Below, one piece after another: positions 41,867-54,467 of a DNA stretch of 64,000 bases. Each line of letters starts with the position of its first letter. The first letter of the stretch is position 1. The position numbers and the translations under genes are program-made. This DNA comes from Septoria linicola (lineage: Eukaryota > Ascomycota > Dothideomycetes > Mycosphaerellales > Mycosphaerellaceae): assembly GCA_024114885.1 (NCBI GenBank), contig CP099421.1, positions 1,426,001 to 1,490,000 on the forward strand, written 5' to 3'. The notes beneath the pieces were generated by a model, which did not search any database, had not been told where the DNA came from, and saw nothing but the letters and a program-made list of their open reading frames with translations.

Positions 41867-42827
41867 CAATGCCTGCCAGGTCACATGCCCCATTGTCCCA
41901 TTGTTTGGTCGCGATGGTAAAGCACTCACGGTGCAAATGCTTTGAGCATCAGAGTGCTTGAATTTTACACACTTGTCATTTCGCCGATGCGTTCTGGAAA
42001 AGTGATGTTCGCGATCCTGATGCAGCAATGTTAGGCGATGAGGATTAGGGATCGCATCAAAATCGTGGTCTGATGAGCGCTGGTCACGATTGAACTCGAG
42101 CATGTCACCAGGACAGTGTCGGGCCGGATGAGACGAGCAGGCCTCCGAACAATGTGTCGATGCAGTGTGTGCTGCCGGCCAGCGCGTCAGGGGCTTGAGT
42201 AGAAGACCATGTCTCAGAGCAGGCGTAGGCAAAGGCAGGAGGGATTGCTTGAGCCTCGCAGCTTGCAGCACCGATCAGAGTAATCAGTACCCAAGCTGAC
42301 TCAGTAGCGAGTGCTACTACCTGATGCAAAAGGGCGATCCTGGCATCTTGCATGATTGGAGCATGTTTATGCTTGATAGTGCTCATGTTCGTTCTACGGA
42401 CGACAATCTCGATTCTGACTGCGTTGGGTACTGCAGGCATTTATATTTGCAACCTTAAGTAGGAATCCACCACGACGGCTGGGCGACTCGCAATCATGCA
42501 TCTAGCCCCAACAGAACTGCAACCTCATTCAAGCGGATCGCCTTGTAATCAAGGCTCGAGTGCAGCCATGTTTACGTGCTGTTCCAGCTATCAACTAGAG
42601 GTAAACGAGCATGCTGAGGTGTGGCATAGAGAAGCAGGCGATCACTTCACTTCCCAAACCTGCATATTGAAATACGCTAATGCATGCCGCGCATTGTCAT
42701 TTTTCTTTGATGAGCAAACAACAGTGCGGCGTGCAAACATTGTGGCTTCTGCACTTATTCTGGTCCACTTCGACACTTTGAACATGTGCATCAAGACAAT
42801 TTAACAGTCGCACGTAGTGAGGGCATT
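41867..42827. other. intergenic before TPR-SET gene
   Basis: About 1 kb, no recognisable gene. Confidence 0.4.
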
Positions 42828-45103
42828 ATGGACAACGAAAAAGCACTTACTTTAGTGCAACGCGAGAAGGAAATCTTCGACACAGCCTGTGAGCGAAAAG
42901 GACATCCGCGCCCGTCAGATCTCCCCAGTCGTTCATGTCTCTCGGGAGCATTCCAAGCTTCTCAGTCAACACGCCAGCCCCATCAGACCATTATAATTGG
43001 AAAGCCTTACCCGCCTTCCACAACTCCTCTCGCCGACCTGGAAACGATTTCGATTGCGGAACTTCGCCTTGAGACTGTACACTGCGGAAAACGACTCATA
43101 CTTCGCACATTCGGGCACCCAAACTGCGAAGACGGAGTGCTCAATGCCGTTGAGGATGCCTCTGGAAGTGTTGACCGTCTCGTACTCTACTACTCTACCC
43201 AAGACCTCTTGCTATGTGGGCGGCTCGTGGCAGTAAAGGATCCATACTACAGAATGGCTGCAGATGGAGGCTGCGTGATACGAGTTGATCACCCCAGTAA
43301 CATCGTCGTTCTCCACGAGTACAACATCCTGGTGCCAAAGAATTTGCAAAGCGCAGATCTTGACACACTTGACATTGATGCTGTAAAGTCGCACAAATCA
43401 AAGGGTAACGCTGCCCTTGGTCAGTAAGATTATGTGCAAGCTGCACAGTTCTACTCTCGAGGCCTTGAAGCGAGTAAAACTGACGATCCAATCAAGTATG
43501 ATCTGTACCGAAACCGTGCCATGGCGAACTTGTATCTCGGACGGAACGAGATCGCATTGAACGATGCTAAGGCAGCAGTCGTACCTGCTGAAAAGCTTAC
43601 CAGCGAGCTGAAGAAGCTCAATGCCAAAACCTTCAATCGAGCCGGTTGTGCAGCTTACAACCTCGAGCGCTTCTCCGCAGCAGCTGCTTTTCTGGAAAGA
43701 GTACTCGAGTTGACGCCCAACGATAACGAGGCTCGACGGGAGCTCAAGCGAGCAAATGCTCGTCTCGACGGGAGTTCTAGTGGCTCATACGACTTCGAAG
43801 CCATGACCCGCAAGCTCCATTCTTCGGCTACGCATCGTCTGGATCATGCGAGCTTCACCAGCAATGTAGAGACGCGGACCATGGAAGACAAAGGTCGTGG
43901 ACTCTTTGCGTTGCGCGACATGGAAGCCGGCGAGCTGGTCATGTGCGAGAAGGCATTCTGCACGGCAGGGTTTGCTGAAGATGCAGACGCAACTACAAGC
44001 ATGGTCGTCAAACTTGGTCGATTACACAATGTCACTTGGTACGCACGCGGCTCGACTAGTCAGAGTGATTCAGAAATTGTTGAACAGCCCTAAGGGAGCG
44101 TCCCGGTTTCTGGATCTATACGATGGTGGATACAAGCCAAAGCCAACAGCTGAACTTGTTGATGGAGTCGTTGCGGTGGACACCTATCAGGTGCACAGTG
44201 CCTTGGACCTCAACGGCTTCAGCTGCTCTTCTGTGGCCTCGTCTGTGCCGGAGACAGACGAAGGTGCGCGTCCTACGGGCGTGTGGCTGATCAGTTCTGC
44301 CATCAATCACTGCTGCATTGGCAATGTCAGTCGCACTTTTGTCGGCGATTTATTGCTTCTTCGTGCGAACAGGCACATTCAAGCTGGAGAGGAGATCGTC
44401 ATGCGGTACCAGAACCCGAAGACCAGTATTGCTGAATTCCATGACACTTTGCAGAAGACTTGGTAAGATTACTTGTGCTACAATTCTGATCAAGGTACTA
44501 ATTACTGGCAGGGGTTTTACCTGTGAGTGCGAGCTCTGCGCTGCTGAACTGAAGGTGCCTGGCTACCAGCGCAACATACGTGCATCTGCTATCAACCAGG
44601 TGGCTGCTCTGATGGAAGAGCACCCTGTTCTCGAATACAGTCCACCATCGCTCAATGTCATTGGCCACGTCGAGCAGCTACGCGACCAAATTCAGAACAC
44701 TTATAGCGACATTCTGTTCAAGACATTGCCAAAGCCTGCGCTGCACATGGTCCACCTTTGGTTGTGCATGGCTTATGCTACCCAGGGCATGAGCGATGCC
44801 GTCCTCAACACCGCTCAACGAGTCTTCCGGGATCTGGGTCTCCGCTTGACTGAGCAGCAAGAGAGCATCCAAGTGGACAAGTCCAAAGCCAGGCTTGACA
44901 TGGCCGCCATTCACGCAGTGAGTCCTCAGCCAATTTATTTGTGCGAATCATGTGCTGACACTTTCTAGGCAATGTACGCGGCGCAGATCGAGCGGATGAA
45001 AGGCCGGACTTCGGTCGCACAGCAGTACGAGGACTTTGGCAAGGAGGTTTACCTGCTCTTGTGTGGCTCGCTTTACGGTTTCGACGAGTCATTCGCTTCG
45101 TGA
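42828..45103 (+). pseudogene. TPR-SET domain protein with nonsense codon and frameshift
   Basis: The original frame runs 42828-44462, 44512-44917, 44969-45103 with introns of 49 and 51 nt. A TPR region spans the break: SHKSKGNAALGQ, then TAA at 43425-43427, then DYVQAAQFYSRGLEASKT in the same frame (TAA probably from CAA). Near 44010-44012 an extra A shifts the frame: TTSMVV continues naturally as NLVDYTMSLGTHAARLVRVI one frame over. SET features survive downstream (SSAINHCCIGNVSRTF, AGEEIVMRYQNP, post-SET-like GFTCECELC) and the end is intact (GKEVYLLLCGSLYGFD). Intact relatives are TPR-SET proteins, presumed lysine methyltransferases. With two independent lesions this is probably a pseudogene, but still nearly full length, so decay is recent or the assembly has errors. 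Confidence 0.75.
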
Positions 45104-45166
45104 TATCCCGGGCAACATGCACACCTCTCGGGTGTGCCTAGAGATCTCATACAATACAGCTGAGGC

Positions 45167-45958
45167 CTATGCAGTGGCACTGCCGCCAACGGCACCTTTG
45201 AAAGCAAACTTGCGTTCCCATCGCCAGAAGCCACGATCATAGCGCCATAGAGCTAAGCCTTCGGCTGTGCCGCTGTCACCTTTCCAAAAGGTCTTCAATT
45301 CGTCAAGAGCATTCTGAACTTCCAACTCATCATCAACCTTGTTCATAAGCGTGTAGTGTACTCGACATCCTCCAGCATCCTGATCGGACAGCCAGCCCTC
45401 TCCCGTCCATTGGCTTTGAAGGTTTCCATGTATTTGCTTTGCTTGTCTGCCGCCATTCTGGGTCGAGACTGAGATTGCGAACCCCTTCTTCATTCGGAAG
45501 GGCTCTGTTGCCTCTACACGAAATGGAGGCGTTCGTTTCGTGACTTCCAGCAGACTTGGTATGACATGACTGTTCAATTTGCTGCCTGGAAGAGCGTGGT
45601 ACAACGTGAGGTGGGCGGCAAGTTTGTTGATCTTCTTTGGAAAATACTTCTTACGCAGATCTGTCATTCGTTCGTGGAGTGGCTTGTCTGTAAGCAGTGT
45701 GACAATATAGACATCCTCCTCTTCACGATCGGTTCGTGGAACATGAGACGGGGAAGGCTCGCGCTTTCGATGGCTTTCTGGCTGTCGTTCTGGCTCTTTC
45801 TGCTTCACTGTTTCCTGAGTTTGAGGAGCCACACTCTGCTGCTTCTTCGCTGGAAGACCTTGAGAGAATGTTGCTGAATAGCTCAGGCCATTGCTAGTTG
45901 ACATAGTCTTGTAGATCCGTGGCACTATTGAACGCGGCCGACACAAGCCAAACAACAT
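45167..45958 (-). CDS. 2H phosphoesterase (2'-5' RNA ligase-like)
   Basis: Single exon, 263 aa. The two HxTx signatures of the 2H superfamily are present: AAHLTLYHALPG at about residue 114 and CRVHYTLMNKV at about 200, framing an RNA-ligase-like fold. Residues 20-80 are polar. Family members cleave or join 2'-5' linkages or cyclic phosphates; the role here is unknown. The first 18 residues (MLFGLCRPRSIVPRIYKT) could be a mitochondrial signal; the next ATG (45904, MSTSNGL) would give a cytosolic form. It ends 63 bp from the convergent TPR-SET gene. Confidence 0.85.
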   Translation of the reverse strand: MLFGLCRPRSIVPRIYKTMSTSNGLSYSATFSQGLPAKKQQSVAPQTQETVKQKEPERQPESHRKREPSPSHVPRTDREEEDVYIVTLLTDKPLHERMTDLRKKYFPKKINKLAAHLTLYHALPGSKLNSHVIPSLLEVTKRTPPFRVEATEPFRMKKGFAISVSTQNGGRQAKQIHGNLQSQWTGEGWLSDQDAGGCRVHYTLMNKVDDELEVQNALDELKTFWKGDSGTAEGLALWRYDRGFWRWERKFAFKGAVGGSATA

Positions 45959-47567
45959 GTGACACTAGTGACACTTCCAGGTAGTTCAAGAGGGACGGTG
46001 TAGTAGTATGGAGAAGTAAAATTGGACATCGTTGCAAAGTCGCGATATTGCAAAGTGTTGACGTAGTGGCTTCATGGCCCGGCAAAAGATCGTCGAGTAC
46101 CGTCGTGTAGCGTTGAATCTTGTGTGGTGGCCGCGAATGTGTTCGTTGCTGACTCCTCTTACAGACATACTATCAGTCGAGACACATGAGAGACTATGTA
46201 CAGTATTCGGCCTCGTCGTGCCAAATAGTGGTCATGTTCGTGTTTATATCGTCTGGTATTATCGATGGGCGACCATTCGCTAGTATTGGTCACCACAGCC
46301 ATTAGCAGCACGGGCAATTTATCTTGCCTCAAGCCCGCTGCTGCACGTAGTCCACGATACCTCGTATCGCCGAACTGATTGCTGCGAGTACTCTATCTGC
46401 TCTTCCTTCTACAGCAGGATGCTGATTTGGACTTGACAAATGAATGCTATCTTCATTGCTTCTCAATAGTAATGTGAGCAACAATGACAGAAATTTGCTG
46501 GAAGAATACCGTTTCGGAGTCTACGCCGGCCTTGGCTATCCGAGGATTTTGGTGCCATCGCCCATCAATTGCACAGTCACATGCAGGCTGACGAGGCTGA
46601 TGACTGCTCTGAGCTGGTTTCCATGAGACGGAATGTGTGTGCAGGTCAGCATTGTTCGCCATTCCTGCGCCTCCTTGTTGGCGTGCAGGCTGAGCGCCTA
46701 GCCAACTCCACAAGACGTGTCCACGGACACAGACGCAATGGTGCGCGGACAAGGAGATTTTACACTACCACAGACATCAGCAATTGCAGTAGCGACTGGT
46801 CTCATACGAACCACATTTGCAGGACAAAGTTGTGGTCCGAAGCCAGAGCTCGCTCACATCAGACAGGCACGACCAGAGTGGTACAGTGCGTGCGTTTCGC
46901 AATATATTAAACACAGGCAGACGCGCTTGAGAGCATGCACGACAGCTAAGCGACCCGTCGATCACGCACAGATTGCGACAGTCACCAAGGATAAGGTTTG
47001 CCGCGCTGCGAGATCTCTTCCAAATGCAAGGACTAAAACTGTCCTGTGAACTGGTCGGCAGTTCGGACACTTCAAGCCGGCCAATGAGATACGATGCTGT
47101 GAGTTAGAGCCCTGCTCCTCGGCCTTGCACCGATGAGCAGGTCATGCTCCGTCCTTCCCACCCTTTAATCATCCCAGCATGTCTCTGCTAGGCGCAACGA
47201 GATCTGAACTTTGCATTCGGCTTCGCTGCCTCCCCATGATGTCCCGCGAAAGAACCAGGTCAACCCGCAGCCACTCCAAGATCTCGAACTTCTGATTCGT
47301 CGCGGAAGCGTGCGCTAAGTGGTTGGAGACATGGAGCATTTCTTGCGCTATCCTGGTTCTTGTATATGAAATGCATGATCCCACAGTCGCATGGTTTGTC
47401 CCCATACGACCTTCAACACAGGACATGCTTTTGGACTTCGCCTTGCAGGCCAATAGACAAGCCAGAACGCCCAGTCACTTGCTCTGACTTATGACGCGCA
47501 CAAGACACTGTACAGGATCTCTGTCGAAATAGATTATAGTTTGGATGTGCACGACGTACACAGAGTC
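45959..47567. other. gene-poor stretch
   Basis: 1.6 kb with only short frames on both strands, none with family, signal peptide or splice support. Confidence 0.4.
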
Positions 47568-48326
47568 ATGCCTGGAACGAAGTTATGCTCACGGCTGAGC
47601 CTGGACGACTTTCTTTGCTTCAATGGCCCGACAGGTGTGACAGTAGCCCACGATGACAGCAGGTCCAATTTCTTTCACCATCTTGGACTGCAGGAGAACA
47701 GCTACCGACACAGAATGCTGTATAGCAAGATGAAGGTAAAGTCTCTTTATGTTCGCATGTCGACTGGTCGCTAACCTGGTCGTTCATAGCAAGAAGCTAA
47801 GGCTGGTATGCAACGACTCTTTGATAGTCCCTACTCCTTGGCATCAGACATCATGCAAGACAAAACAGTTGCACCACCCTATAGTGTGAATCAAATGTCG
47901 GAGGTAGCTTTCCAACAGGAAGTTAAAAACATATATGCCCGAGCTTCGCGCTCTACCAGGGGTATCTACGATCTTACCCGGACAGACAATGGGCAGAATT
48001 GGGTCATTCGATGGATGCTGTGGCACGTCATCCAGGGACGAGAATCACAGGTGGCTCGCGTAACAAGCAGTGCAGGCGAAACCGACTGCTCAGCGTCCTC
48101 TTCCTATTCTGCGAAAATGGAATGGTCTCCCGCCAGCTACAGCACAGCCAGAACCAGTCCGACCTGGGTCACGGCGACAGTGTCGCCATACGATTGCAGT
48201 GATAGCGAGGATTGGGATATTGACTATCAGGTCCAAGTGAAGATCAAGAAGGAGTCCACCATAGCAGAATCGAAGGCGCCGCACACACCACGGAAATCAG
48301 CATTCTGGGACCACGTCATGACTTGA
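47568..48326 (+). CDS. hypothetical two-exon protein
   Basis: Exons 47568-47735 and 47790-48326 with a 54-nt intron (GTAAAG, CGCTAACC branch, CATAG) give 234 aa in phase 0. No signal peptide or membrane helix. The first 130 residues look folded (LSLDDFLCFNGPTGV, NIYARASRSTRGIYDLTR, WVIRWMLWHVIQG). The last 90 are Ser/Thr-rich, ending in an acidic patch (CSDSEDWDIDY) and basic VKIKKEST. I do not recognise a family. The frame from 47541 has only a TTG start, so the ATG at 47568 is used; an earlier exon is possible. Confidence 0.6.
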
Positions 48327-50749
48327 AGAGTGCTTGACAATGTGTTCCCAATATACCAAGCGTGCGCACTCGGTCTGAGATGCGAAAATGCCATGAAAGC
48401 ATACAAAGCTCGTCTCTGTCCTTCGGAAGGCCCTTCGCACACCATGTTGGAAGTTGATCTTCTCTGGGCTGCCATGGAAATACCAAGACTTCGATCGATA
48501 GCATAGAACGGCATGCGGCGCATTGCAGCAAAGGCGCAGGCTATGGCCGGGAAGCGCACACCAAGCGCGCCGGTACAGCTTCTCGCAAGATCCACGAACA
48601 GGCATTGCATTGCATGTCACTTGACGTGCATGCTGCTGCTGAGCTGTCATCGCATGGCATAGGAAGGCTGCGCAAGAGAAAGTGGAAGCATGTGGCAAGC
48701 GGGAAAATGGCCACTAGTATCGGTGTTTACTCCGATAGCACAGGTAGGCAACAGCTGAAGAGGATGTTGTTCTGACGAGAGTGTCATCGCTTGGGAAAAC
48801 ATATGCGCGTGCCCTGCCAGCGGGTGATGGGTTGTTGCCAAGACTCGAAGCCCAAGTAGCTGCGGTCTTGATCGACAGAGCTGCCCAACGTGATGAACGT
48901 GATGATGGATCGAGAAGCAGAACAGAGCATGAGCAGCACCGCATGTGCCCCCAGAGTGTGATACTCTCAGGATGTAAACCAGATAGACCCATGATATAGG
49001 CGCATAGGTCTAGCAAATTCTTGATTGGTGGTATGCTGACGCCTTTTCTCCTACATTACCACGATCTGAGGGTACTTCCATGATCTGAGGAGCATTTCGA
49101 CTTGAATCTGGAAGACGATGTTGTCCAATGACGCCTGAGGCCGAACCATAGAGAGTTGCCTGTAAGGGGCCATTGCGGCCCACAAGATCCTCTCAGAGCG
49201 GCTCAGTGGCTCCATCTAGCGTCAAACTAGGCTTCGGCGGCTTGCGATCCTTGTGCACTTGCATCTCATTCTGCATGCACAGACTCTTCACTTGAGTGTA
49301 GCTTGACGCCAAACAGCTCGATTTGTAGCATACTAGTAGGATTGGAGAATGCACGAAGCTTCTTGCGCAGCATCAGCTTCTCTTTTCCAACCCTGATGTG
49401 AACGAGATTGTGATGAGGTTTACCAAAGCACACAAGACATCTTGAACAGAATTGTTGGCAGCACGTGCAAGGAATGACTGCGCAACCACCTCTGGCTGCC
49501 AGCGAGTGCTTGACGCCACATGTTGATCCAGCTGTGTCGAGAAATGTGCAGCCAGTGTGAGTGTTTGTGAGACGGGAAATCCTCTCGTCTAGCTGCAGGG
49601 CCGAAAACTACCAAGACGCCTCCACGCCCGGCCACTCCACCTTGATGTTCTGATGTACTTGTGTGAGGCACAGACGACCATTCCTTAAGGATCGACATCA
49701 ACTGCATTGGGGTGGGCTCGACACTCGCTTTCCATCGAACGCGTCGGTCACGATGATGAGCTACGCGAGCTGGAAATCTTTTGCACGAGACCATCAGCTG
49801 TCGAAGCGTATCCTCAGATCAATGGTTAAAGGTTTCCTGGGACATGTCGACCCAATCCATCATCGCCGTGAATGCCCTATCGAGTATAGCAGTTGGCCGT
49901 GCGTCTGTCCAATAGACACAGCTACATGTGATGGACGACATCCTCACTAGCTCCTCCAGCATTATCCTTGCTTACCACGCGCTCTTTTGCCACATCTGTC
50001 TGCTGACGCATGTTACGACAGCAGTAACGCTCTCTGACAACGCCGGAGCGTGTGCGTTCCAGTGGTGCGGTGCGTAGCAGAAAATCCTGCTTTCGACTAC
50101 AGTCTGGACATAATTCGGGCTTGTGGCGCAGCAAAAGTCCAGCCGTGTATAGTTGAAGCCTTGCGGAAGGCGCATTTACGGCTATTTGGGCAGGGACAAC
50201 CAAAGAGTGAGGGTACTGCTTGTGATTCGCAAGTTCTTTTGGTAGGCGGCAAAGCCTGCGGGAGCTAATGCTGGGATAGTCAGACATCCCCACGAGCTGC
50301 ATACCTCACAGATTGCAGTTGCACAAGGCGAACAATGAACCCCGCCCAGTCCCGCGCAGATGTCGGACGTGCAGTCCAGCTTTCTTGTCGTGTCTTCACG
50401 CCAGCATGGGTGGAAGCGAAAGATCTGCTAGTACTTTTGACTCGCCTTCGGCTCAAGCCTAGCTCCACGAGAGGCCCATGCAAGGAAGTGGACGTAGCCC
50501 ACCAGTACTTCTCGCCTAAGACGTCTTTGGCGGCTCAGTTGTAACCTGTACTATAAGCTCAGCATTTCCCGGTCCTTCTGAATTGGCTTCGGTTCTTCAC
50601 CACTTCTTCAGCACAATCGTATCCATCGGCATCTACCAAATAACAAGAGCCATACCCGACTTGACGGTGCCAGTCAGCCCGAGCAGCAAGCCCGTCAACG
50701 AGATCATTTCTGGCAATCGAAGCTCTTCAGCTCACAAAACACAAGAACA
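48327..50749. other. gene-poor stretch
   Basis: 2.4 kb. A minus-strand frame at 49922-50302 ends with protein-like sequence containing CPDCSRKQDFLL but lacks a convincing start. The rest is chance frames. Possibly old decayed sequence. Confidence 0.35.
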
Positions 50750-50968
50750 ATGTGCTTCCTAAGCAACATCAAGTGGGAGAAGTGCGGGCACTACACCGTG
50801 ATTACAGAGCCGTGCTCAGATGCTCAACATCGACAACCACCGTCGTTATGCACGACAGTGCACGCACCGAAGGCATTGATTATTCCACGATCCAGAGGAG
50901 TGTGTCCAGACCAGACTAGGCACAGTGGCCAGACTGCATCGTCACCACTGCACATGCCAACGTACTGA
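50750..50968 (+). CDS. short Cys/His protein starting MCF
   Basis: 72 codons from an ATG in good context after an A/C-rich leader. It begins MCFLSNIKWEKCGHYTVITE and continues PCSDAQHRQPPSLCTTV. Short fungal proteins with an MC start, a CGH motif and paired cysteines are common in Dothideomycetes, often of 100-200 aa, with no known function. This one may continue in further exons that I could not define. A zinc-binding role is possible. Confidence 0.45.
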   Translation: MCFLSNIKWEKCGHYTVITEPCSDAQHRQPPSLCTTVHAPKALIIPRSRGVCPDQTRHSGQTASSPLHMPTY

Positions 50969-53122
50969 TCGAAACACATGCGAGAGTCGGCGATCCTCGA
51001 AGCGGTGAATTTCTTGTCCTGGACTTCTTCGCTGAGCATGGGTAGTCCGGCGTTGCGGAGGTTTCCAGGGGCGAATCAAGGTGACTTGAATGTTGAGCAT
51101 GCGTCGCAGTACGCAATCGGGACATTGCTAAGTCGGCCATCTCGAACTCAATGCATGTTTCTGCAGCCACGATACGCATCAGCTCGCTTTGGACCATTTC
51201 CTCTCTAGCCAAGACGTCGTGTCCTTTTCGCGCGACATAAGCGCATGACAACTCATACGCACTACTCGTTGCTGCTGTGTTACGGTGCAGATCATTCGGG
51301 CTATCGAGGTTATTTGTCCAGCTGTGCATACACTAGGCATCTTCAGCCAACCATGAACATCTGTGATGCGCTTGAGTATGAGAGGAGCGGTGCTCGGAGA
51401 TCGTGAGATGTCCATGCAGCACCTAAGCACGCTGTCGGTATACTACTGCAGCGCGAGCTGAAAGAGGCGAGCCGTGGAGAGACAGCTCGGCACACGAGCA
51501 TGGCGCATTTACGCGTGGGGCCAAGACGCGAGATCATGAGCAAGCTGAACACGCCGAGAACAAAGCGCGAGAGCGTGCAGTCCGAACGAGCAGCGCCTTC
51601 CTGAAGCATGAGGCGCCTGCAAGACCAATAAAGAGATCCAGAATATCACTGCCGATCCAGTAGAGCTACATGCAGCACTGCAGAGCTCCGGCGCAGGTGT
51701 TCAGATGTTTATATTGCGCGTGTTGTAATAGAAAGACATTTGAGAATAACTGTCAGCAGCGTTTCCAAACGTCACTGGCTCAAGTTGCTCTGACTGTATT
51801 GTCCTGATCTCGCTCATGGTGCGGTGGAAATCTTGGTCGATGGTGGGGTCTTCGTTGACGCTGCCACAGTAGGCAATTGCGAGCGATGCACCTGCATATC
51901 GAAAATGCGAGCTGTGCATGTCCTAGCTGCTGCAGGCATCCGAACCGAACTCCAGGTCTTCCGCGGTAGAGCGCTTCGACGCCTAGGATGTCCTCGGGAA
52001 GTCTGTAATCCAACTCAGCTGTGCTATGATCCTACTATATCACTGTCATTAGGTGTCCTTCGCCAGAAGTACCGGCTGAATTGAGAGCAATTGCTGCAGC
52101 GTGTCCACGGCAATCACGGCAAGAGGGTAGATCTTTCAATCTTTGAAGCGGTGACAACATTCTGGCTGCGTTTCATTACTCCCATGAGTTGGAATCCTTC
52201 GGTTGATCGGAGCTAACATTTGGCGAGGTCACACCAATTGTCAGAGATAATCATCATTCAAGCTGAGGCCCACAAATGTGTGGTGCCGGACCGGGGAACG
52301 AAAGCCGTCCCGGCCGTCTTCTTAGCCTCGGTCAGCTCAAGGTTGAAGTCCACCTTACTTGCTGTGCTTGGTTAGAAAGCACTACACTGCTGAAAACGTG
52401 GCAGCCACTCCGCTGCAGGTCGTGAAACTCCGCTCATGATGAATTCCACCACCTCATCGTTGCCACATCGCTTAACCCACGATGCGAACTATTGATCGCG
52501 TGGAGCCTCCGTCCAAACAGGAACTTGTCTACTCTCTGCAGGCTTCTCGACCGACGTGCTGGGCCCTCAACGCTTTGTTGGTGACCTTCACAGCACCGTT
52601 CCAGGTTGTCTTTAATCGTGTGGCGCGTGTGTAGCGTCGCATGGACTACTGAGGTCATAATTTTGCCGTCCTCACACAGCGTGCTCCAGATCGTCTTGAT
52701 CCTGTTCCGCAAGCGCTGGGAGGTGGGAGCAGACATGAGGTCCAGATTGCCTTTGGCTGGCCGTAGTCAAACAAGCTAACAATAATGGTCTTCTGCCGTC
52801 CCAAATACGGTGCAACACGCGATCCTCCCACTCAGAACCATGCTGCGGAGGTGGCAGGTCTTCCATTGTTCTTGTACTGCGCCTCTCGATGCTTCACAAG
52901 ATGCAGGTGACGCGAGACACGAATCGAGTGGCGTTTTGCTTCATGCGAAACTCGAAGCGTTATGTACGTGCGTGATCTCGTTCCCATCATTGTCTCCATC
53001 TCGTGGTGCTGACATCCCGCGCTATATCCGTTGACAGGCAAATCGCGAGATCGACCACCGTAAGAAAGGTCTTGTGACTGCATGGAGAGACCTTTGGTTC
53101 GACGTAACTCAACACGCATGCC
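50969..53122. other. gene-poor stretch with a possible short minus-strand frame
   Basis: 2.1 kb. A 72-codon ATG frame at 51701-51919 (minus) reads naturally near its end (DQDFHRTMSEIRTIQSEQ, SQMSFYYNTRN) and might be a terminal exon. No upstream exon could be joined convincingly. Confidence 0.3.
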
Positions 53123-54467
53123 TTAGCCAGCGCCGACTTCGTTCAGCGGCCATACCATGAGGCTCTGCCACTCTTGGGGTAGTACGCTTCTGATTGCGTA
53201 GATCTCACGTCTTGCTGTCGTTCTGTCGCCTGTATTACCAAGATACTGCAATGCATCTGTGAGTCCGACCACCGCAAAGAAATAAGCAAGGGCGACTAAT
53301 GCACGCGGTCGCCCCTCATTCAGAAAGTCAACAAATCCTCTCGGCACCATGAAAGGAAACATGCAGATCCAGCGAAGGTTGATGTCGGCAGCTTCTCCAG
53401 CCAGCACGGCTCTTCGAAAGGATCCAATGTAACTAAGGGTATCTTCGTAACTTTGACAGGTCTCTTGGTCCCAGATATCCGTCGAAGGTATATCCCGGTT
53501 CAGAATCGCACCAAATTCTCGCTGCATCTCGGCATCGAACGTGGCATTGGCTTGCCAAATGTTTGCAGTCGTGTCCATCAAAATCTTGAGACCAGTGCCT
53601 TCAGGCACGGCTTCCGGAGGCGGTAGCACGGTGAAGGCGCCCCTACCCACCTCCAACCATTCAATAGGAGGAGTATATGGCTCGAGGTTGCGCTCCTGCA
53701 GCATTGCAAGCGAATTCATGCTGATGAGCAAAGCAGCAAAGGCCACAGCGTCTGTATTGCAGTTATCCAGGTCAATGATGGCTGCTCGCTGCTCACGTAG
53801 CGCCCAGACCCAGTAGTTCTCTCTCGCTTGGTAGAGTGGCGCATCGTTAGGACAGGTCCCGAGTAGATGCGTTGCGGTCATGGTGAACATGGCGTAAAGC
53901 ACATTCTTGTTGCTGAGTGCTACCTGTGGTACTTCACCGTACCATAGCTCCTTCCAACTGGGAGGAGACGTCATGCCAAATGGTCTAGAAACTGCGAGCA
54001 TCCAGTGATGTAGAAGGCGAAGCTCCAAGTAACGTCTCTGTTCAGTCTCCTCTGTCAATGGATCCGGTGTCTGGCTGGCCACCAGCTGCTGCGCAGTCGT
54101 ATCGTCGTTTGGCGGAGGCGGAGTTCCATGTGTGGTGGATTGCGCAGGCGACATGAGTGGCGGGGCGCCTGATCCGGGCTCCCTACTTCCTGATTTTGGA
54201 CGTGGTTTCGAAGGCTCTGGCGTCACGTACTTGCAGTCCAAGCCAAGCCGACGACAAATGCCACATTCAGGAGTCTTTTCATCGCACCTAGGCGGCGGCC
54301 GCCAGTGTCAGAATATGCGTAAATATGCAAGATGCAAGACTCGAGGCATACTTTACACGTCGTGCTTTGCACGTCTGACATCCATTCCTTGACTTCTTGT
54401 GGCCTACTTTGGGCGCGCGTAAACTATTTCTACGCGCCTCTTTCGACACCGTCCCCGTGGTCGACAT
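53123..54467 (-). CDS. Zn2Cys6 transcription factor (sterol-regulator-like layout)
   Basis: Exons 54467-54352 and 54287-53123 with a 64-nt intron give 426 aa. Splicing completes the cluster CQTCKARRVK + CDEKTPECGICRRLGLDC, preceded by a basic GHKKSRNG. About 60 Pro/Ser-rich residues follow. An all-helical C-terminal domain begins ELRLLHHWMLAVSRPFG and includes YAMFTMTATHLLG and RENYWVWALREQRAAI. The layout matches fungal regulators around Upc2 and related C6 proteins with a short ligand-type domain in place of the classic MHR. Targets are unknown. The intron lies at the same place in the zinc cluster as in the two small Zn2Cys6 genes. Confidence 0.88.

Noticed and set aside
39272..54467. Secondary-metabolite gene cluster suggested by three Zn2Cys6 proteins
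   Set aside because: No PKS, NRPS, terpene or other backbone enzyme is present; neighbours are a methyltransferase relic and a 2H esterase.
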